A stretch of 47,666 nucleotides of DNA from Acanthopleuribacter pedis (GCF_017377855.1 NZ_JAFREP010000053.1:1-47666); one strand, 5' to 3'. Counted from the stretch's first letter, positions 1 through 8,908 are shown. Translations and numbers: made by a program. The notes: generated by a model not told the origin, from the letters alone.

Positions 1-412
1 GAAAAAATGCCCCCGCTGAACACGGCCGCTTCATCGGCCGCTAGGCCGGGGTATGCCTGGCTCTAACAAAAACGGTGGAACCTGAGATTTCCCCTTGCAC
101 TCAAACCCACAACACACTATCTGGGCTGCAACGGCCTGTAAAAATGCTCACCGCACCCAACGGGTGCGCCTCCGCTTTTTCCAAACCATTTCGCTCCAGA
201 TCTTTAGCCAAAATCCCTGGCTCTTATCGCGCCTCTTAGGTGAAAAGCTGCAAGGCGACCACATTTGGGTTTTGCATAAGCCTGTCCCCACATCCTGTCC
301 GTCCCCGTATCTTGTCCCCGCCTCGCCGTCCCCGCACCCCGCATCGCCGTGCCCGGGCCTATTCCGGCCTAACGGCCGCCGCGAGAATCCTGTTCCGCGG
401 GGGCATTTTTTC
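1..412. repeat. Element with ~60-bp inverted arms
   Basis: Bases 1-60 and 353-412 form an ungapped imperfect inverted repeat in which position i pairs with 413-i. The outer 22 bases match except one (gaaaaaatgcccccgc at the left tip, its complement at 397-412). A 12-base divergent stretch follows, then cggccg/taggccgg matches resume to about base 60. The interior (61-352) has no credible gene and holds degenerate cctgtccccg-like short repeats at 286-355. The left end touches the window edge, so the element may be longer. It looks like a small non-autonomous mobile or palindromic intergenic element; this is inferred from structure only. Confidence 0.55.
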
Positions 413-460
413 TCCTCAAAAACCTTCTTTTTGTGAAAGGCTTTTGAGGAGAAAAAATGC
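403..460. repeat. Perfect 19-bp inverted repeat (hairpin)
   Basis: Bases 403-421 and 442-460 are exact reverse complements (gcattttttctcctcaaaa and its partner), with a 20-base spacer that itself pairs partly (cctt/aagg). The outer ten bases gaaaaaatgc also occur at bases 1-10, so this palindrome is the right-hand end of the neighbouring inverted-arm element. It could also act as a bidirectional terminator because both arms contain A/T runs. Confidence 0.6.
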
Positions 461-631
461 TGTTAGGACGGCGGTCCATGGAGCGTGAGACCAACGTGCC
501 GCGTACTGTTGCCCGAGGGTTTCGGGTAGCGGAATCAAGGGTTTTCCCGTGATCGAGACGTTTCTCACGGCCGATGGTTCCCCATTCTGGGCGCGATCCT
601 CACGAGAACCGCGCCCGATTGCGTTTTGAGG
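461..631. terminator. Intergenic tail; hairpin 589-616 after GH81 gene
   Basis: There is no gene here. Just beyond the minus-strand GH81 stop lies a GC hairpin: gggcgcg at 589-595 pairs with cgcgccc at 610-616 around a 14-base loop. No U-run follows on the minus strand, so it is at most a weak or factor-assisted terminator. Confidence 0.35.
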
Positions 632-3600
632 TTAATCCAACGAGGTTAGGCTGAACCAGTTGAGGTTCCAGCCGCCTTGGGCCGCGTTGATGCCAAAGGC
701 TTGTGCGCCGGCTTCCAGGTTGATGATGGTTTCCACCGTTTGCCAGGATTGCCAGCCGCCCGTACGGGGGATGGTGATGCGTTGGTAGACGATGCTGCCG
801 CCCGCGCGCTCGAATTGGAGCAGGCCGCCGCCGTTGAAGCTCGCCACGCGGAATTGAACGCGGTAGCGGCCCGTCTTGGGAATCATGATCGCGGGGTAGG
901 CCATCCAATCGCCCGCATCAATGTAGCCAACGTTTTCGCCGCCGCCCGTATCGGTGGTTGCTTCGGTTTGGACGCCGTTCATCACCGTGTAGGCCTCGGC
1001 TTGGATGGTGATGGGTTCACCACCGTCTGAACCGTCGGAACCGTCGCCGCCATCCGAGCCGTCGGAGCCGTCGCCGCCATCCGAGCCGTCGGAGCCGTCG
1101 GAACCGTCGGAACCGTCGCCGCCATCCGAGCCGTCGGAGCCGTCGGAACCGTCGGAACCGTCGCCGCCATCCGAGCCGTCGGAGCCGTCGGAACCGTCGG
1201 AACCGTCGCCGCCATCCGAGCCGTCGGAGCCGTCGGAGCCGTCGGAGCCGTCGCCGCTCCCGCTGAAGGTGGTGGTGAACCAATCACTTTCCGTTTGCGG
1301 ATTGCTGAAGATGACGAACTTATACCGGATGCGGTCGCCGGTTTGCAGCGGGATCGCATCGGTGGGCGTGGTGAAGCTGTAGCCGTCCCCGTCGGCCGTG
1401 AGGAACCAACCGCCGCGGTCGATGTCGTTCACAAAAAGCAACACGATACCCGCGTGGCCGTTGCGCATGATGAATCTGGCCTGGTCGGCGGAAACCGCCT
1501 CAACACAAAACTCACCCTGGCAACCGGTGACTTCCGGCAGGGTTCGCGCCTCAGCGCTTTGCGACGGCGTCGAGCGGTTGCCCGCCGTGTCCCGTGCCGT
1601 CACCTGCACCACATAAACGCGATCCGCGGTTAAACCGGTAAGCGTGGTCTGGTTGGTGTCGACCGTTTCGCGTAAGCCGCCGTCGACCATCACCTCATAA
1701 CGCACCCCACCGCGATCATCGCTGGATGGGTCCCAGGAAAGGGTAAGCGTGGTTTGGGTTGCGCCCTCCAAGGTCGGCGTGCCCGGTTGCGTTGGCGGGA
1801 CGGTGTCGGGATCGCCCCCGTCGGAACCATCGGACCCGTCGCCGCCGTCGCTTCCGTCGGACCCGTCGCCGCCGTCGCTACCGCCGGAGCCGTCGGGTTC
1901 GCCGTTGACCACCAAGGTGCGTGCCGGTACCGACATCGCCGTGCCGTCGCTAAAGGTCACCAAGCGGGTTGTCTCCGTGGGGTTGTACGCAACATGGTTT
2001 CGACCCGTCGCGCCGTCAAACACCATGAAGTGCGGCCAATCGGCTGAAACCGCGCCGTTGGGACTGCCCAGCTCGGCTAAGTTAAACAACCAGTGAAACG
2101 TGTGGCTGGTGGTTTCGCCCGCTTCGCCGCGCACTTCCAATGCCGGCAAGGGCGGCGCCGGGCCGTCCCACTCGCGTCGGTACCCGGGATTGGCGTCAAA
2201 GGCCGCCGTCGCCGCGCCGGCGTCGAACATCACCTGCATCTGCCAAAAAAGGTCCGACCAAAACAAAGTGCGCTGTTTGAAATAATCCGGCGCGGGCACA
2301 TGATCCAGCCAAATGCGGTTGTTTGTGGCCATGCGTGCAAAAACCTTGGCCAGCGCGTTCTTGTCGCCGTAGGTCATTTGCCCCAGGTGCAGCGACGCCG
2401 GTGTGACCGGCAGAAACTGAATGCCGTGGATGAACTGCGGAACCGCGCCGAACCAAGTCGCGTAATCCGCTTTGCTATGCCACACGATACCCACCGAACT
2501 CCGGTCGAAATCACGACGCTCCCACACGCCTTTGTCCGTGTTGAAGAATTCGACCTGCTTGGGGAACACCTGTTCTTCCGCGTCGAACCAATACTGGTGG
2601 ATCGCTTCCTTCTCCGCCGCATAGAGTGCGAGGCCCAAATCGCGGATGGGTGTTTGGCCTGTTTCCGCCCCCCACATCGCCACCGAGGCCGCGAAGTGGA
2701 CACTTTCCGACGAGGATTCTTGGTTGCCGCCCGCGTCCATGTTGAGGTGGCCGTTGGCCAAGGAATAACCGTTGTAAACATCGAAGAAACGCAGGTATTG
2801 GAAGCGCTGATCCGTGCGGTCCCAGTTGGCGCAGTTTTGGATCAACAGGTTGACCATCGGCGCCCAGCGCTGTGCCCAGGCACGGTCGTAACGGGCGATC
2901 ATCGCCGCGCCGCCAATCAGGTAACCGTAGTGGAAATGGTGATCGTTGAGTTCCACATCGCTGCCGAAGCTTGCCGGGAAACCGGTCAGGCTGTTCCAGT
3001 CCGCGTTGTAGTAGAAGTACTTGCGGCGTTGGCTTGCATCGCCGCCTTGCGAATCCGTGTCGCCCTGCCAATCGCGCGCGTCCAGCCAGTCTTCCAACTG
3101 GGTTTTGAGCACGGTCAATAGCCGGTCCCGCGTGGTTGAATCGCCGAGCTGCGCGGCGATGGGCACCAGTTGCGCGATGCGGTTGATCAGTTTGCCGTTG
3201 CCGTAGGTATCCATACCGCGGCCCAAATCGGCACGCGTTGAAAGCAACTCCGCGACATCGGCCGCCAAAAACTGGCTAAGCCGTTCGCGGTCGAAGCCAC
3301 TTAATCGCGTGGGGATGTTGGGGAGTAAACCGGGTTGCTGCAAGCGGTTCGTGAAGCCCGCGGCCGCCAAGGTTTTGATCGAACCGCGCGGCCCTCGGTA
3401 GTGGTAACGGCTGTTGAGGTCGGTCATGGTGCGGTACTGGTGGCGGAAGAGCAGCAACAAAGGGGCGTCGCTGAAGTCCACGCCGGTCACGCGGGGTTCG
3501 CCGTTGACCTGCCAGGATTGTTCGACCGTCGCGTTTGCTTCGTCGTAGCTGAAGCTGTAACGGGTGTCACAAGGCCAAACGAAGGCGTGACGGCGCAGGT

Positions 3601-4738
3601 CACGCACCAAAGCATCCAAGGCGGCCGTGTCGGCTGAGTTGTCAAAAAAGTCCTGGAACAAAGGCGCGACCGGCATCGCCGCCGCGCTGCCGATCACGTA
3701 ACGGGGAATGTCCTTCAGCGCCGTGCCCGCGGCAATGGGACCCGCCGGGCTGTTGATTTCGCGGGTCAGGCGAATCAGGTCGTCGACCTCGTCGGGGAGT
3801 GGTGCGACGGAGAAAAAACGCTGATTCGCGGGCAGGCTCAGGCGCAAACCCGCCGGGCTGATGTAACGCAGCGCCGCGTTGTCGTAGGTGAAATCCCAGG
3901 TGGCACCCGGCGGCGCGAAAATCGCGTAGTGGGTGCGGCGATCTTCCCGGCTAAAGGCGACCGTGCCGTTTTCGTGGTACCAGAGCCGTGTGCCGGGGGC
4001 GACCCGAAAGACCACCTCGCCCAGCCCCTTCTGTTCGAAATAAACGAAGGGGAAGGCTTGGCCCGTGGTGATGCGCACCGCGTCCGTGTTTTCGGGCGTG
4101 TTGCGCTGGTTCAGCAGAATCGTGCCGTGGAAATCGCCGTAGTCGTCCAGCAGCGTTTCCGTCGCGTCGAGGCCTTCAAACACCACGTTGAGGTCGCTTT
4201 CTCCCTGCTCGTTGCGGGGGTAGTCGTGGCTGTAGGCGACCATGGCCGGGTTGTCGCTGCTAGGGGCCAGGCGACCGGCCGCGTTGCGGTAGGGCGTGAG
4301 GGAGGGGATCGGCGTGGTGGCCATGCGCACCCCGTCCTTGGCGAACTGCATCGTCCACGGTGGCAGGCTCATAACGTGTGAATAGGGCACGTGCGCCGTA
4401 TTGGTGACGCCCGCCGGGGTTAGGTTGGCGACCGTAAATTCCCAGGCCGTCGAGGACCAGGGCTCGTGGGTCGGCGTGGCTTTACCGCTTGCCCGAAAGG
4501 CCTCGGACAGGGACGGTGTTTGTTCCCGACGCGGCACAAAAATGCCCCAGGCGTCGGGGTTGGTGACTTGGTCGTAACCCTCGGCCGTCGCCGGCGCCCA
4601 ACGGTGGCTGGGTTTTTCCGTGGTGTAGCTGCCGGCGGGGCCGACCGGGACCACGCCGGGTTGGGCGTGGGTGAAGGGCGGGGCGAAGAACATCAGCAAG
4701 ACGAGGGTGATCAAAATCCGGTGGGTGAGCAAAGGCAT
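632..4738 (-). CDS. Secreted GH81 endo-beta-1,3-glucanase, multimodular
   Basis: Endo-acting laminarinase that cleaves beta-1,3-glucan outside the cytoplasm; about 1368 residues. The start at 4738 has AAGGAG five bases upstream and opens a clear signal peptide (MPLLTHRILITLVLLMFF, then a THAQ cleavage region); longer upstream starts would bury it. The GH81 catalytic module fills roughly residues 60-885. Its two hallmark motifs are NDHHFHYGY (D599) and NQESSSE (E674, E678), which carry the acidic residues expected for an inverting GH81. A Ser-Gly-Asp linker, an FN3 domain, a CBM56-like beta-glucan-binding module ending in a DWFTTTF signature, a long Asp-Gly-Ser linker and a C-terminal CBM6 (IQAEAY... 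GYIDAGDWM ... NLNWF) follow. It sits beside a GH16 laminarinase on the same strand, which supports a shared substrate. The family call is firm; the CBM56 call is moderate. Confidence 0.93.
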   Translation of the reverse strand: MPLLTHRILITLVLLMFFAPPFTHAQPGVVPVGPAGSYTTEKPSHRWAPATAEGYDQVTNPDAWGIFVPRREQTPSLSEAFRASGKATPTHEPWSSTAWEFTVANLTPAGVTNTAHVPYSHVMSLPPWTMQFAKDGVRMATTPIPSLTPYRNAAGRLAPSSDNPAMVAYSHDYPRNEQGESDLNVVFEGLDATETLLDDYGDFHGTILLNQRNTPENTDAVRITTGQAFPFVYFEQKGLGEVVFRVAPGTRLWYHENGTVAFSREDRRTHYAIFAPPGATWDFTYDNAALRYISPAGLRLSLPANQRFFSVAPLPDEVDDLIRLTREINSPAGPIAAGTALKDIPRYVIGSAAAMPVAPLFQDFFDNSADTAALDALVRDLRRHAFVWPCDTRYSFSYDEANATVEQSWQVNGEPRVTGVDFSDAPLLLLFRHQYRTMTDLNSRYHYRGPRGSIKTLAAAGFTNRLQQPGLLPNIPTRLSGFDRERLSQFLAADVAELLSTRADLGRGMDTYGNGKLINRIAQLVPIAAQLGDSTTRDRLLTVLKTQLEDWLDARDWQGDTDSQGGDASQRRKYFYYNADWNSLTGFPASFGSDVELNDHHFHYGYLIGGAAMIARYDRAWAQRWAPMVNLLIQNCANWDRTDQRFQYLRFFDVYNGYSLANGHLNMDAGGNQESSSESVHFAASVAMWGAETGQTPIRDLGLALYAAEKEAIHQYWFDAEEQVFPKQVEFFNTDKGVWERRDFDRSSVGIVWHSKADYATWFGAVPQFIHGIQFLPVTPASLHLGQMTYGDKNALAKVFARMATNNRIWLDHVPAPDYFKQRTLFWSDLFWQMQVMFDAGAATAAFDANPGYRREWDGPAPPLPALEVRGEAGETTSHTFHWLFNLAELGSPNGAVSADWPHFMVFDGATGRNHVAYNPTETTRLVTFSDGTAMSVPARTLVVNGEPDGSGGSDGGDGSDGSDGGDGSDGSDGGDPDTVPPTQPGTPTLEGATQTTLTLSWDPSSDDRGGVRYEVMVDGGLRETVDTNQTTLTGLTADRVYVVQVTARDTAGNRSTPSQSAEARTLPEVTGCQGEFCVEAVSADQARFIMRNGHAGIVLLFVNDIDRGGWFLTADGDGYSFTTPTDAIPLQTGDRIRYKFVIFSNPQTESDWFTTTFSGSGDGSDGSDGSDGSDGGDGSDGSDGSDGSDGGDGSDGSDGSDGSDGGDGSDGSDGSDGSDGGDGSDGSDGGDGSDGSDGGEPITIQAEAYTVMNGVQTEATTDTGGGENVGYIDAGDWMAYPAIMIPKTGRYRVQFRVASFNGGGLLQFERAGGSIVYQRITIPRTGGWQSWQTVETIINLEAGAQAFGINAAQGGWNLNWFSLTSLD
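1021..1255. repeat. 45-bp tandem repeat in GH81 linker
   Basis: Inside the GH81 gene, a 45-bp unit (ccgccatcc followed by four gag/gaaccgtcg-type 9-mers) repeats about four times with shorter partial copies on both sides. It encodes a 15-residue Gly-Asp-Ser unit of the linker between the CBM56-like and CBM6 modules. The near-identity of the units suggests recent slippage or recombination and a linker of variable length. Confidence 0.8.
1816..1896. repeat. Second Asp-Gly-Ser linker repeat in GH81 gene
   Basis: A shorter run of 9-bp units (ccgtcggac, ccgtcgccg variants) encodes the GSDGSDGGDG linker between the GH81 catalytic module and the FN3 domain. It is the same repeat family as the larger array at 1021-1255 but more diverged. 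Confidence 0.65.
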
Positions 4739-4811
4739 AATAACTCCTTGGCGTGACGCGGCGTTGTCGCAAAGCCGCGTGGTCGTTGGTCCTTCATCCG
4801 CATTCACGACC

Positions 4812-5005
4812 AGCCCGCATTTCTCACAAGGATTCGTCGCGAGAAGCAAAAAGCCTTGTGAGTACGAAGATGACGACCGAGAGACGGCACAGGGGGCCGA
4901 CCATTCGGCGTAGCAGCGCTACGGCGAAGGCGGCTCGACCGAGTAAACGATTTAATCGCATGGGTTTCGGCTTCGTAGCAGAATTCCTGGTGAGAAATGT
5001 GGGCT
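4812..5005. mobile_element. MITE-like element with 36-bp inverted ends
   Basis: Bases 4812-4847 (agcccgcatttctcac...) and 4970-5005 (...gtgagaaatgtgggct) are inverted repeats matching at about 26 of 36 positions, best at the outer 21. Just inside the left arm, ctcacaagg (4823-4831) pairs perfectly with ccttgtgag (4854-4862), giving a nested hairpin. There is no transposase and no credible gene inside. It lies in the upstream region of the GH81 gene. The structure suggests a MITE or REPIN-like unit; direct target duplications were not recognised. Confidence 0.5.
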
Positions 5006-5236
5006 AGCCGAGCCTCATCAGCCATGCTTGGAAGCCATGCGGGCTGGGACCAAGCGGTGCCCGTCGGCCGTCAGGGGCCGATGCGTCCGTTCGTTGCAGA
5101 GAGCGGGTGGGCGCGCTTGATGTGAGGGCGGGGGATTCCGCGAATTGAGAAGCCGACCGCGACGGGTTGGTCGCGTCGCGGTCGGTCTGAAAAGGTGACG
5201 GACGTTAGCTATTCGGCGCGTTCATTCTCGCGGAGG
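5006..5236. terminator. GH16-GH81 intergenic region with hairpin 5153-5185
   Basis: There is no gene here. Downstream of the minus-strand GH16 stop, ccgaccgcgac (5153-5163) pairs perfectly with gtcgcggtcgg (5175-5185) over an 11-base loop. It is a strong stem without a following U-run on the minus strand, and probably helps end GH16 transcription. Confidence 0.4.
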
Positions 5237-7363
5237 TTACTCCGCGCGTTCGAACACGCGCACATAATCAACTTCCATCCTTTGGGGAAACTGGGTCGAC
5301 CCATCCGGCGATCCTGGCCACGTACCGCCGACGGCTACGTTGAGAATCATGTGGAAACGGCGGTCGAAGGGGGCGGGGTAGGGGGCCGCCGACGACCACC
5401 ATTCTGTTTGCGTCGCATAATGTTCGCCGTCCAGGTACCAGCGGATTTCGCCTTCTTCCCATTCCACCGTGTACACGTGGAAGTGCTCCGAAACGTCCTT
5501 TGCCGGGGTGATGTTGTTGCCCGTGTGGACGTTTTGCGGCCAAGGCCCGCCGTAGTGCAGCGTGCCGTAGATGCGGTTGCCGCCGCGACCGCCCACGTTC
5601 ACCGCTTCCATGATGTCGATCTCGCCGCTGGCCGCCCAGCCGCCGTAAACCCAATCCGTGGGCAGCATCCAGATCGCCGGCCACATGCCTTGCCCGCGTG
5701 GCAGACGTGCGCGGATCTCGAATTTGCCGTACCGCCAGTCGCCTTTGTTGAGCGTGCGCAGGCGGGCCGAGGTGTACTGACGCGTGCCGTCCGCGCCCGT
5801 GTAGGTTTCCGCCAAGGCTTGAATCACCAGCTTGCCGTCTTGGATGTGGGCGTTTTGCGGGCGGTCCGTGTAGTACTGCAGTTCGTTGTTACCGCCGCCG
5901 GCGCCGTTCACTTCAAAATCCCACTTGCTCGTGTCGATTTGGGGGCCGTCGAACTCGTCCTGCCACACCAAACGCCAGTCGCCGGAGGGTGGCGGCGGGG
6001 TGTCGTCGCCCAGTTCAAACCAGTTGAAGTTCAAGCCGCCGTCCGGCATGGCTACCTGGAGCGTACTTTGACCCGCCGGCAGGCTGACCGTGCCGGTGAC
6101 CATCGTGTAACCCGTCCAGTCGCCGGTGTTGGGCAAGGTGAACGTGGCCGCGTCGTTGCCGTTGACGCGCAGGACCAGGGTGCGGTTGTCTAGCGCCGTG
6201 GCGATGCGCAGGCGGACCTGGTAATCGCGTGCTTCGCTGCTGTATACCTCGTAGGCCAGCCATTCGCCCGCGTCCGTCCAGCCGACGCTGTAGCCGTTGT
6301 CGCCGTCGAAGCTCAAGCCGATATCGGTATCGTCCTCGCGGTAATGACCGCCCTCGTTCCCCGGCGTTTGGTCGAAGGCGTCGTGGTAGTCTTCGGCTTC
6401 GATTTTGGCCGGCAGGCTGATCGCGTCACCCATCGGCTGGATGTCAAGGTAGTTCAGGTTAAACTCGGCGCCGTCGAACACCACATCCAAGGCTTGTTCG
6501 CCCGCCGGCAAGGTGACCTGGATTTCCACGTCTTGCCAGCTTTGCCAGCCGCCCGTGTTGGGGACTGGGGCCGTGTCCGTCAGGCGCCCGCTTTCATTGG
6601 CAAGGTGGAACGCGCCGCGCTCCGTGGCCGAGGCAACCCGCGCGATCACGCGGTAATCGCCGGAGCTGGGGACGTCAACATAATAACGCAGCCATTCGCC
6701 CGCTTCGATCCAGCCCACGTTGAGCCCGCCGCCCGCGTCGCCCGTAGCTTCCAGGTCGACGTCGTCGTTGCCCGGCGCTGTCCCGATGTTACCCGGGGAG
6801 CGGTCGAAGGCGTCGTCGTAGGATTCCGCCTCGATTTTGGCCGGTACCGCGCGGTACTCAATCAACTTAATCACCTTGAGGTAATTCAGGTTAAACGGCC
6901 CCTCCTCAAAGTTGATTTCCAATTCGTGGGTGCCCGCGGGGAGTTCCACTTCCTGGCTTAGATCGATCCAGGTCTGCCAGGTGCCGGTGTTGGGCACGTC
7001 CTGGCTGTCGCCTAGGGGGTTGCCGTTGAGCAGGTAGCGGAAGCGGCCGTTGGTCGAGGCCGAGGCCACGCGGGCGAGCAGCTGGTAACGGCCCTCACGG
7101 CTGATGGCGATTTGGTAGCGCAGGTATTCGCCACCGTCGATCCAGCCGACGTTGAGGCCACCGCCCGCGTCCGTGGTGCGTTCCAGGTCGACGTCGCCCG
7201 CGCCGGGCGCCGTGCCGATGTTGCCCGGTGTTTGGTCAAAAGCCGCGTCGTAGTGTTCCGCCTCGATCAGGCCGGGCACGGGGTGTGCCGCCTGGAGTGC
7301 GGTAATCGAAAAAAGTGCGGCACAAAAAAGCAAGAAGCATGTGTGAAGCAAAAATTTCCTCAT
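5237..7363 (-). CDS. Secreted GH16 beta-glucanase with three CBM6 modules
   Basis: Predicted endo-beta-1,3(4)-glucanase (laminarinase-type) of 708 residues, exported by an N-terminal signal peptide (MRKFLLHTCFLLFCAALFSI, cleavage near LQAA). Three consecutive CBM6-like carbohydrate-binding modules occupy about residues 29-165, 172-305 and 314-452, each opening with AEHY/AESY/AEDY and containing a GWxxxGEWL-type motif. A proline-rich joint then leads to the GH16 domain at about 462-706. Its catalytic signature EIDIME gives nucleophile E581, D583 and acid/base E586. The substrate-cleft tryptophans of the family (MWPAIWMLP) are present. An AGGGG sequence about nine bases upstream supports the start. 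It lies upstream of the GH81 gene on the same strand but ~500 bp away, so the two are probably co-regulated rather than strictly one transcript. Confidence 0.95.
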   Translation of the reverse strand: MRKFLLHTCFLLFCAALFSITALQAAHPVPGLIEAEHYDAAFDQTPGNIGTAPGAGDVDLERTTDAGGGLNVGWIDGGEYLRYQIAISREGRYQLLARVASASTNGRFRYLLNGNPLGDSQDVPNTGTWQTWIDLSQEVELPAGTHELEINFEEGPFNLNYLKVIKLIEYRAVPAKIEAESYDDAFDRSPGNIGTAPGNDDVDLEATGDAGGGLNVGWIEAGEWLRYYVDVPSSGDYRVIARVASATERGAFHLANESGRLTDTAPVPNTGGWQSWQDVEIQVTLPAGEQALDVVFDGAEFNLNYLDIQPMGDAISLPAKIEAEDYHDAFDQTPGNEGGHYREDDTDIGLSFDGDNGYSVGWTDAGEWLAYEVYSSEARDYQVRLRIATALDNRTLVLRVNGNDAATFTLPNTGDWTGYTMVTGTVSLPAGQSTLQVAMPDGGLNFNWFELGDDTPPPPSGDWRLVWQDEFDGPQIDTSKWDFEVNGAGGGNNELQYYTDRPQNAHIQDGKLVIQALAETYTGADGTRQYTSARLRTLNKGDWRYGKFEIRARLPRGQGMWPAIWMLPTDWVYGGWAASGEIDIMEAVNVGGRGGNRIYGTLHYGGPWPQNVHTGNNITPAKDVSEHFHVYTVEWEEGEIRWYLDGEHYATQTEWWSSAAPYPAPFDRRFHMILNVAVGGTWPGSPDGSTQFPQRMEVDYVRVFERAE

Positions 7364-7861
7364 TTCATGAAGCCCCTCATTGGTGAAATAAATCGATGAC
7401 AGCGCTGTCCGGTTTGGTCAAACCAAACGCGGACGGCGGTTCGGAAGCACCCGTTTTTGCGGCGGTTGGGTCGGCGCATCGTGGAAGCAGACGAGCGCAA
7501 TAAACAAAGGTGTCGCAGGACGTTTTGGACCGCGGCAGCTATCGAAAAACGGGGTAGGACGGTCCTACCCTAAACGAAGGCCGGGCGACTTGTACAGCCG
7601 GCGTCGGTGATTATCTTCTGTCGCGTGAGCAACATTACCGTCGCTAAAAAAACACCCGCGCTGATTGCATTCTGCCGCGTGATTTTACGTTCCCCTTCTA
7701 GGGCTTATTGTTGTTGAAGGTTCACCACGACGGCGGATCCTGCTGATCGGCACGTTCGGCGCTCGCTTTTTGACGGCGTTTTTGGGTAGAATGGGGCCGT
7801 TTGTGCGCCGCCTTGTTTGGGTGTGCGTTGTCCCAAACCGAATGCCTTCCAGGAGAGCCCC
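7364..7861. other. Intergenic region between GH16 gene and purM
   Basis: Divergent intergenic region of about 500 bp without a convincing gene. It must hold the promoters of the GH16 gene (minus) and purM (plus), but I found no clean -35/-10 pair. Its clearest landmark is the palindrome at 7552-7570. Confidence 0.5.
7552..7570. promoter_or_regulatory. 19-bp palindrome, possible operator
   Basis: gggtaggac-g-gtcctaccc: two perfect 9-base arms around a single central base. With a loop of one base it is better suited to binding a dimeric repressor than to forming an RNA hairpin. It lies in the divergent region between the GH16 gene and purM; which gene it controls is unknown. Confidence 0.4.
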
Positions 7862-8893
7862 ATGAAACCATCGCGTTACGAAGAAGCCGGTGTATCGATT
7901 GACGCCCAGGACCAAGCCATCGAGCAAATTCGCGGTCATGTTGGCGCGACCAATACCCCGCGGGTGCTTTCCGATTTGGGGAGTTTCGGCGGCCTGTTCG
8001 ACATTCGTTTTCCCGAAATGGACCAGCCCGTGATGGTGGCCAGCGCGGACGGCGTCGGCACCAAACTGAAGATTGCTTTTGACGCTGAGGTTCACGACAC
8101 CGTGGGCCAGTGTTTGGTGAACCACTGCATCGACGACATTTTGGTCCAAGGCGCGCGCCCCTTGTTTTTTATGGATTACGTCGCCACGGGCAAACTCAAG
8201 CCGCACGTCGTCGCCGACGTCGTCAAAGGCATGAGCATCGCCTGCAAGGCGTCCGATTGCGCCATCCTCGGCGGCGAAATGGCTGAAATGCCAGGGTTTT
8301 ACAAAGCCGGCGAATATGATGTGGCGGGATTTATCGTGGGGGTGGTTGACCGCAAAAAGCTACTCGGCGAAGACCGCGTACGTGCCGGCCAAAAGCTGAT
8401 CGGCTTGGCCGCCACCGGTCTGCACACCAACGGCTACTCCTTGGCCCGCAAAATCATTTTCGAAGAACAAGGCCTCAAGTTAGCCGACGAATTGCCCGGC
8501 ACCGGTCGCAGCGTGCAGGACAACCTGCTGGCGATCCACCGTTCCTACTACAAACCTTTGGCCGACTTGCTCGACAAGGACCACATCCAGGCCATGGCCC
8601 ACATCACCGGTGGTGGCTTTTTGGACAATGTCCCGCGTATCCTGCCCAAGGACCTGTCGGCCCATATCGCTGTCGACAGCTACAGCGTGCCGCCGCTGTT
8701 CCAGTACTTGGTCGACAAAGGCGGCGTCGACCGCGACGAGGCTTACCGGGTATTTAACATGGGCATCGGCATGATCTTGGTGGTTGAGGCCGAGCGCGCC
8801 GCGTCAGTCACGGAACACTGCGCCGCCCAAAACCTCGACCCCGTCGCCCTCGGCGAAATCAAAGCAGGCGACGGCACCGTGGTGTTGACCTAG
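7862..8893 (+). CDS. purM: Phosphoribosylformylglycinamidine cyclo-ligase (AIR synthase)
   Basis: Cytoplasmic purine-biosynthesis enzyme that closes the imidazole ring: FGAM plus ATP gives AIR. At 343 residues it has normal family length. The start at 7862 follows AGGAG closely; the in-frame upstream start at 7817 lacks a ribosome site and would add a non-family extension. Family signatures include GVGTKLKIAFD near the N-terminus, GGEMAEMPGFY in the middle, GLHTNGYSLAR, and HITGGGFLDNVPRILP in the C-terminal half. It stands alone here; purN lies about 31 kb away on the other strand, so the common purMN pairing is broken. Confidence 0.97.
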   Translation: MKPSRYEEAGVSIDAQDQAIEQIRGHVGATNTPRVLSDLGSFGGLFDIRFPEMDQPVMVASADGVGTKLKIAFDAEVHDTVGQCLVNHCIDDILVQGARPLFFMDYVATGKLKPHVVADVVKGMSIACKASDCAILGGEMAEMPGFYKAGEYDVAGFIVGVVDRKKLLGEDRVRAGQKLIGLAATGLHTNGYSLARKIIFEEQGLKLADELPGTGRSVQDNLLAIHRSYYKPLADLLDKDHIQAMAHITGGGFLDNVPRILPKDLSAHIAVDSYSVPPLFQYLVDKGGVDRDEAYRVFNMGIGMILVVEAERAASVTEHCAAQNLDPVALGEIKAGDGTVVLT

Positions 8894-8908
8894 GCTCGAT
8901 TCGAAAAA

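Noticed and set aside
457..552. Short open frame MLLGRRSMERE... after GAGGAG in the palindrome
   Set aside because: Only 31 residues and the apparent ribosome site is part of a perfect inverted repeat; no supporting evidence.
1021..1255. CRISPR array
   Set aside because: Units are contiguous without unique spacers and keep the reading frame of the glucanase, so this is a coding tandem repeat.
982..1382. Arg/Pro/Ser-repeat open frames over the GH81 linker
   Set aside because: They are other-frame readings of the 45-bp tandem repeat that encodes the GH81 linker.
7770..7792. purM promoter TTGACG...TAGAAT
   Set aside because: The spacer is only 11 bases, too short for a sigma-70-type promoter.
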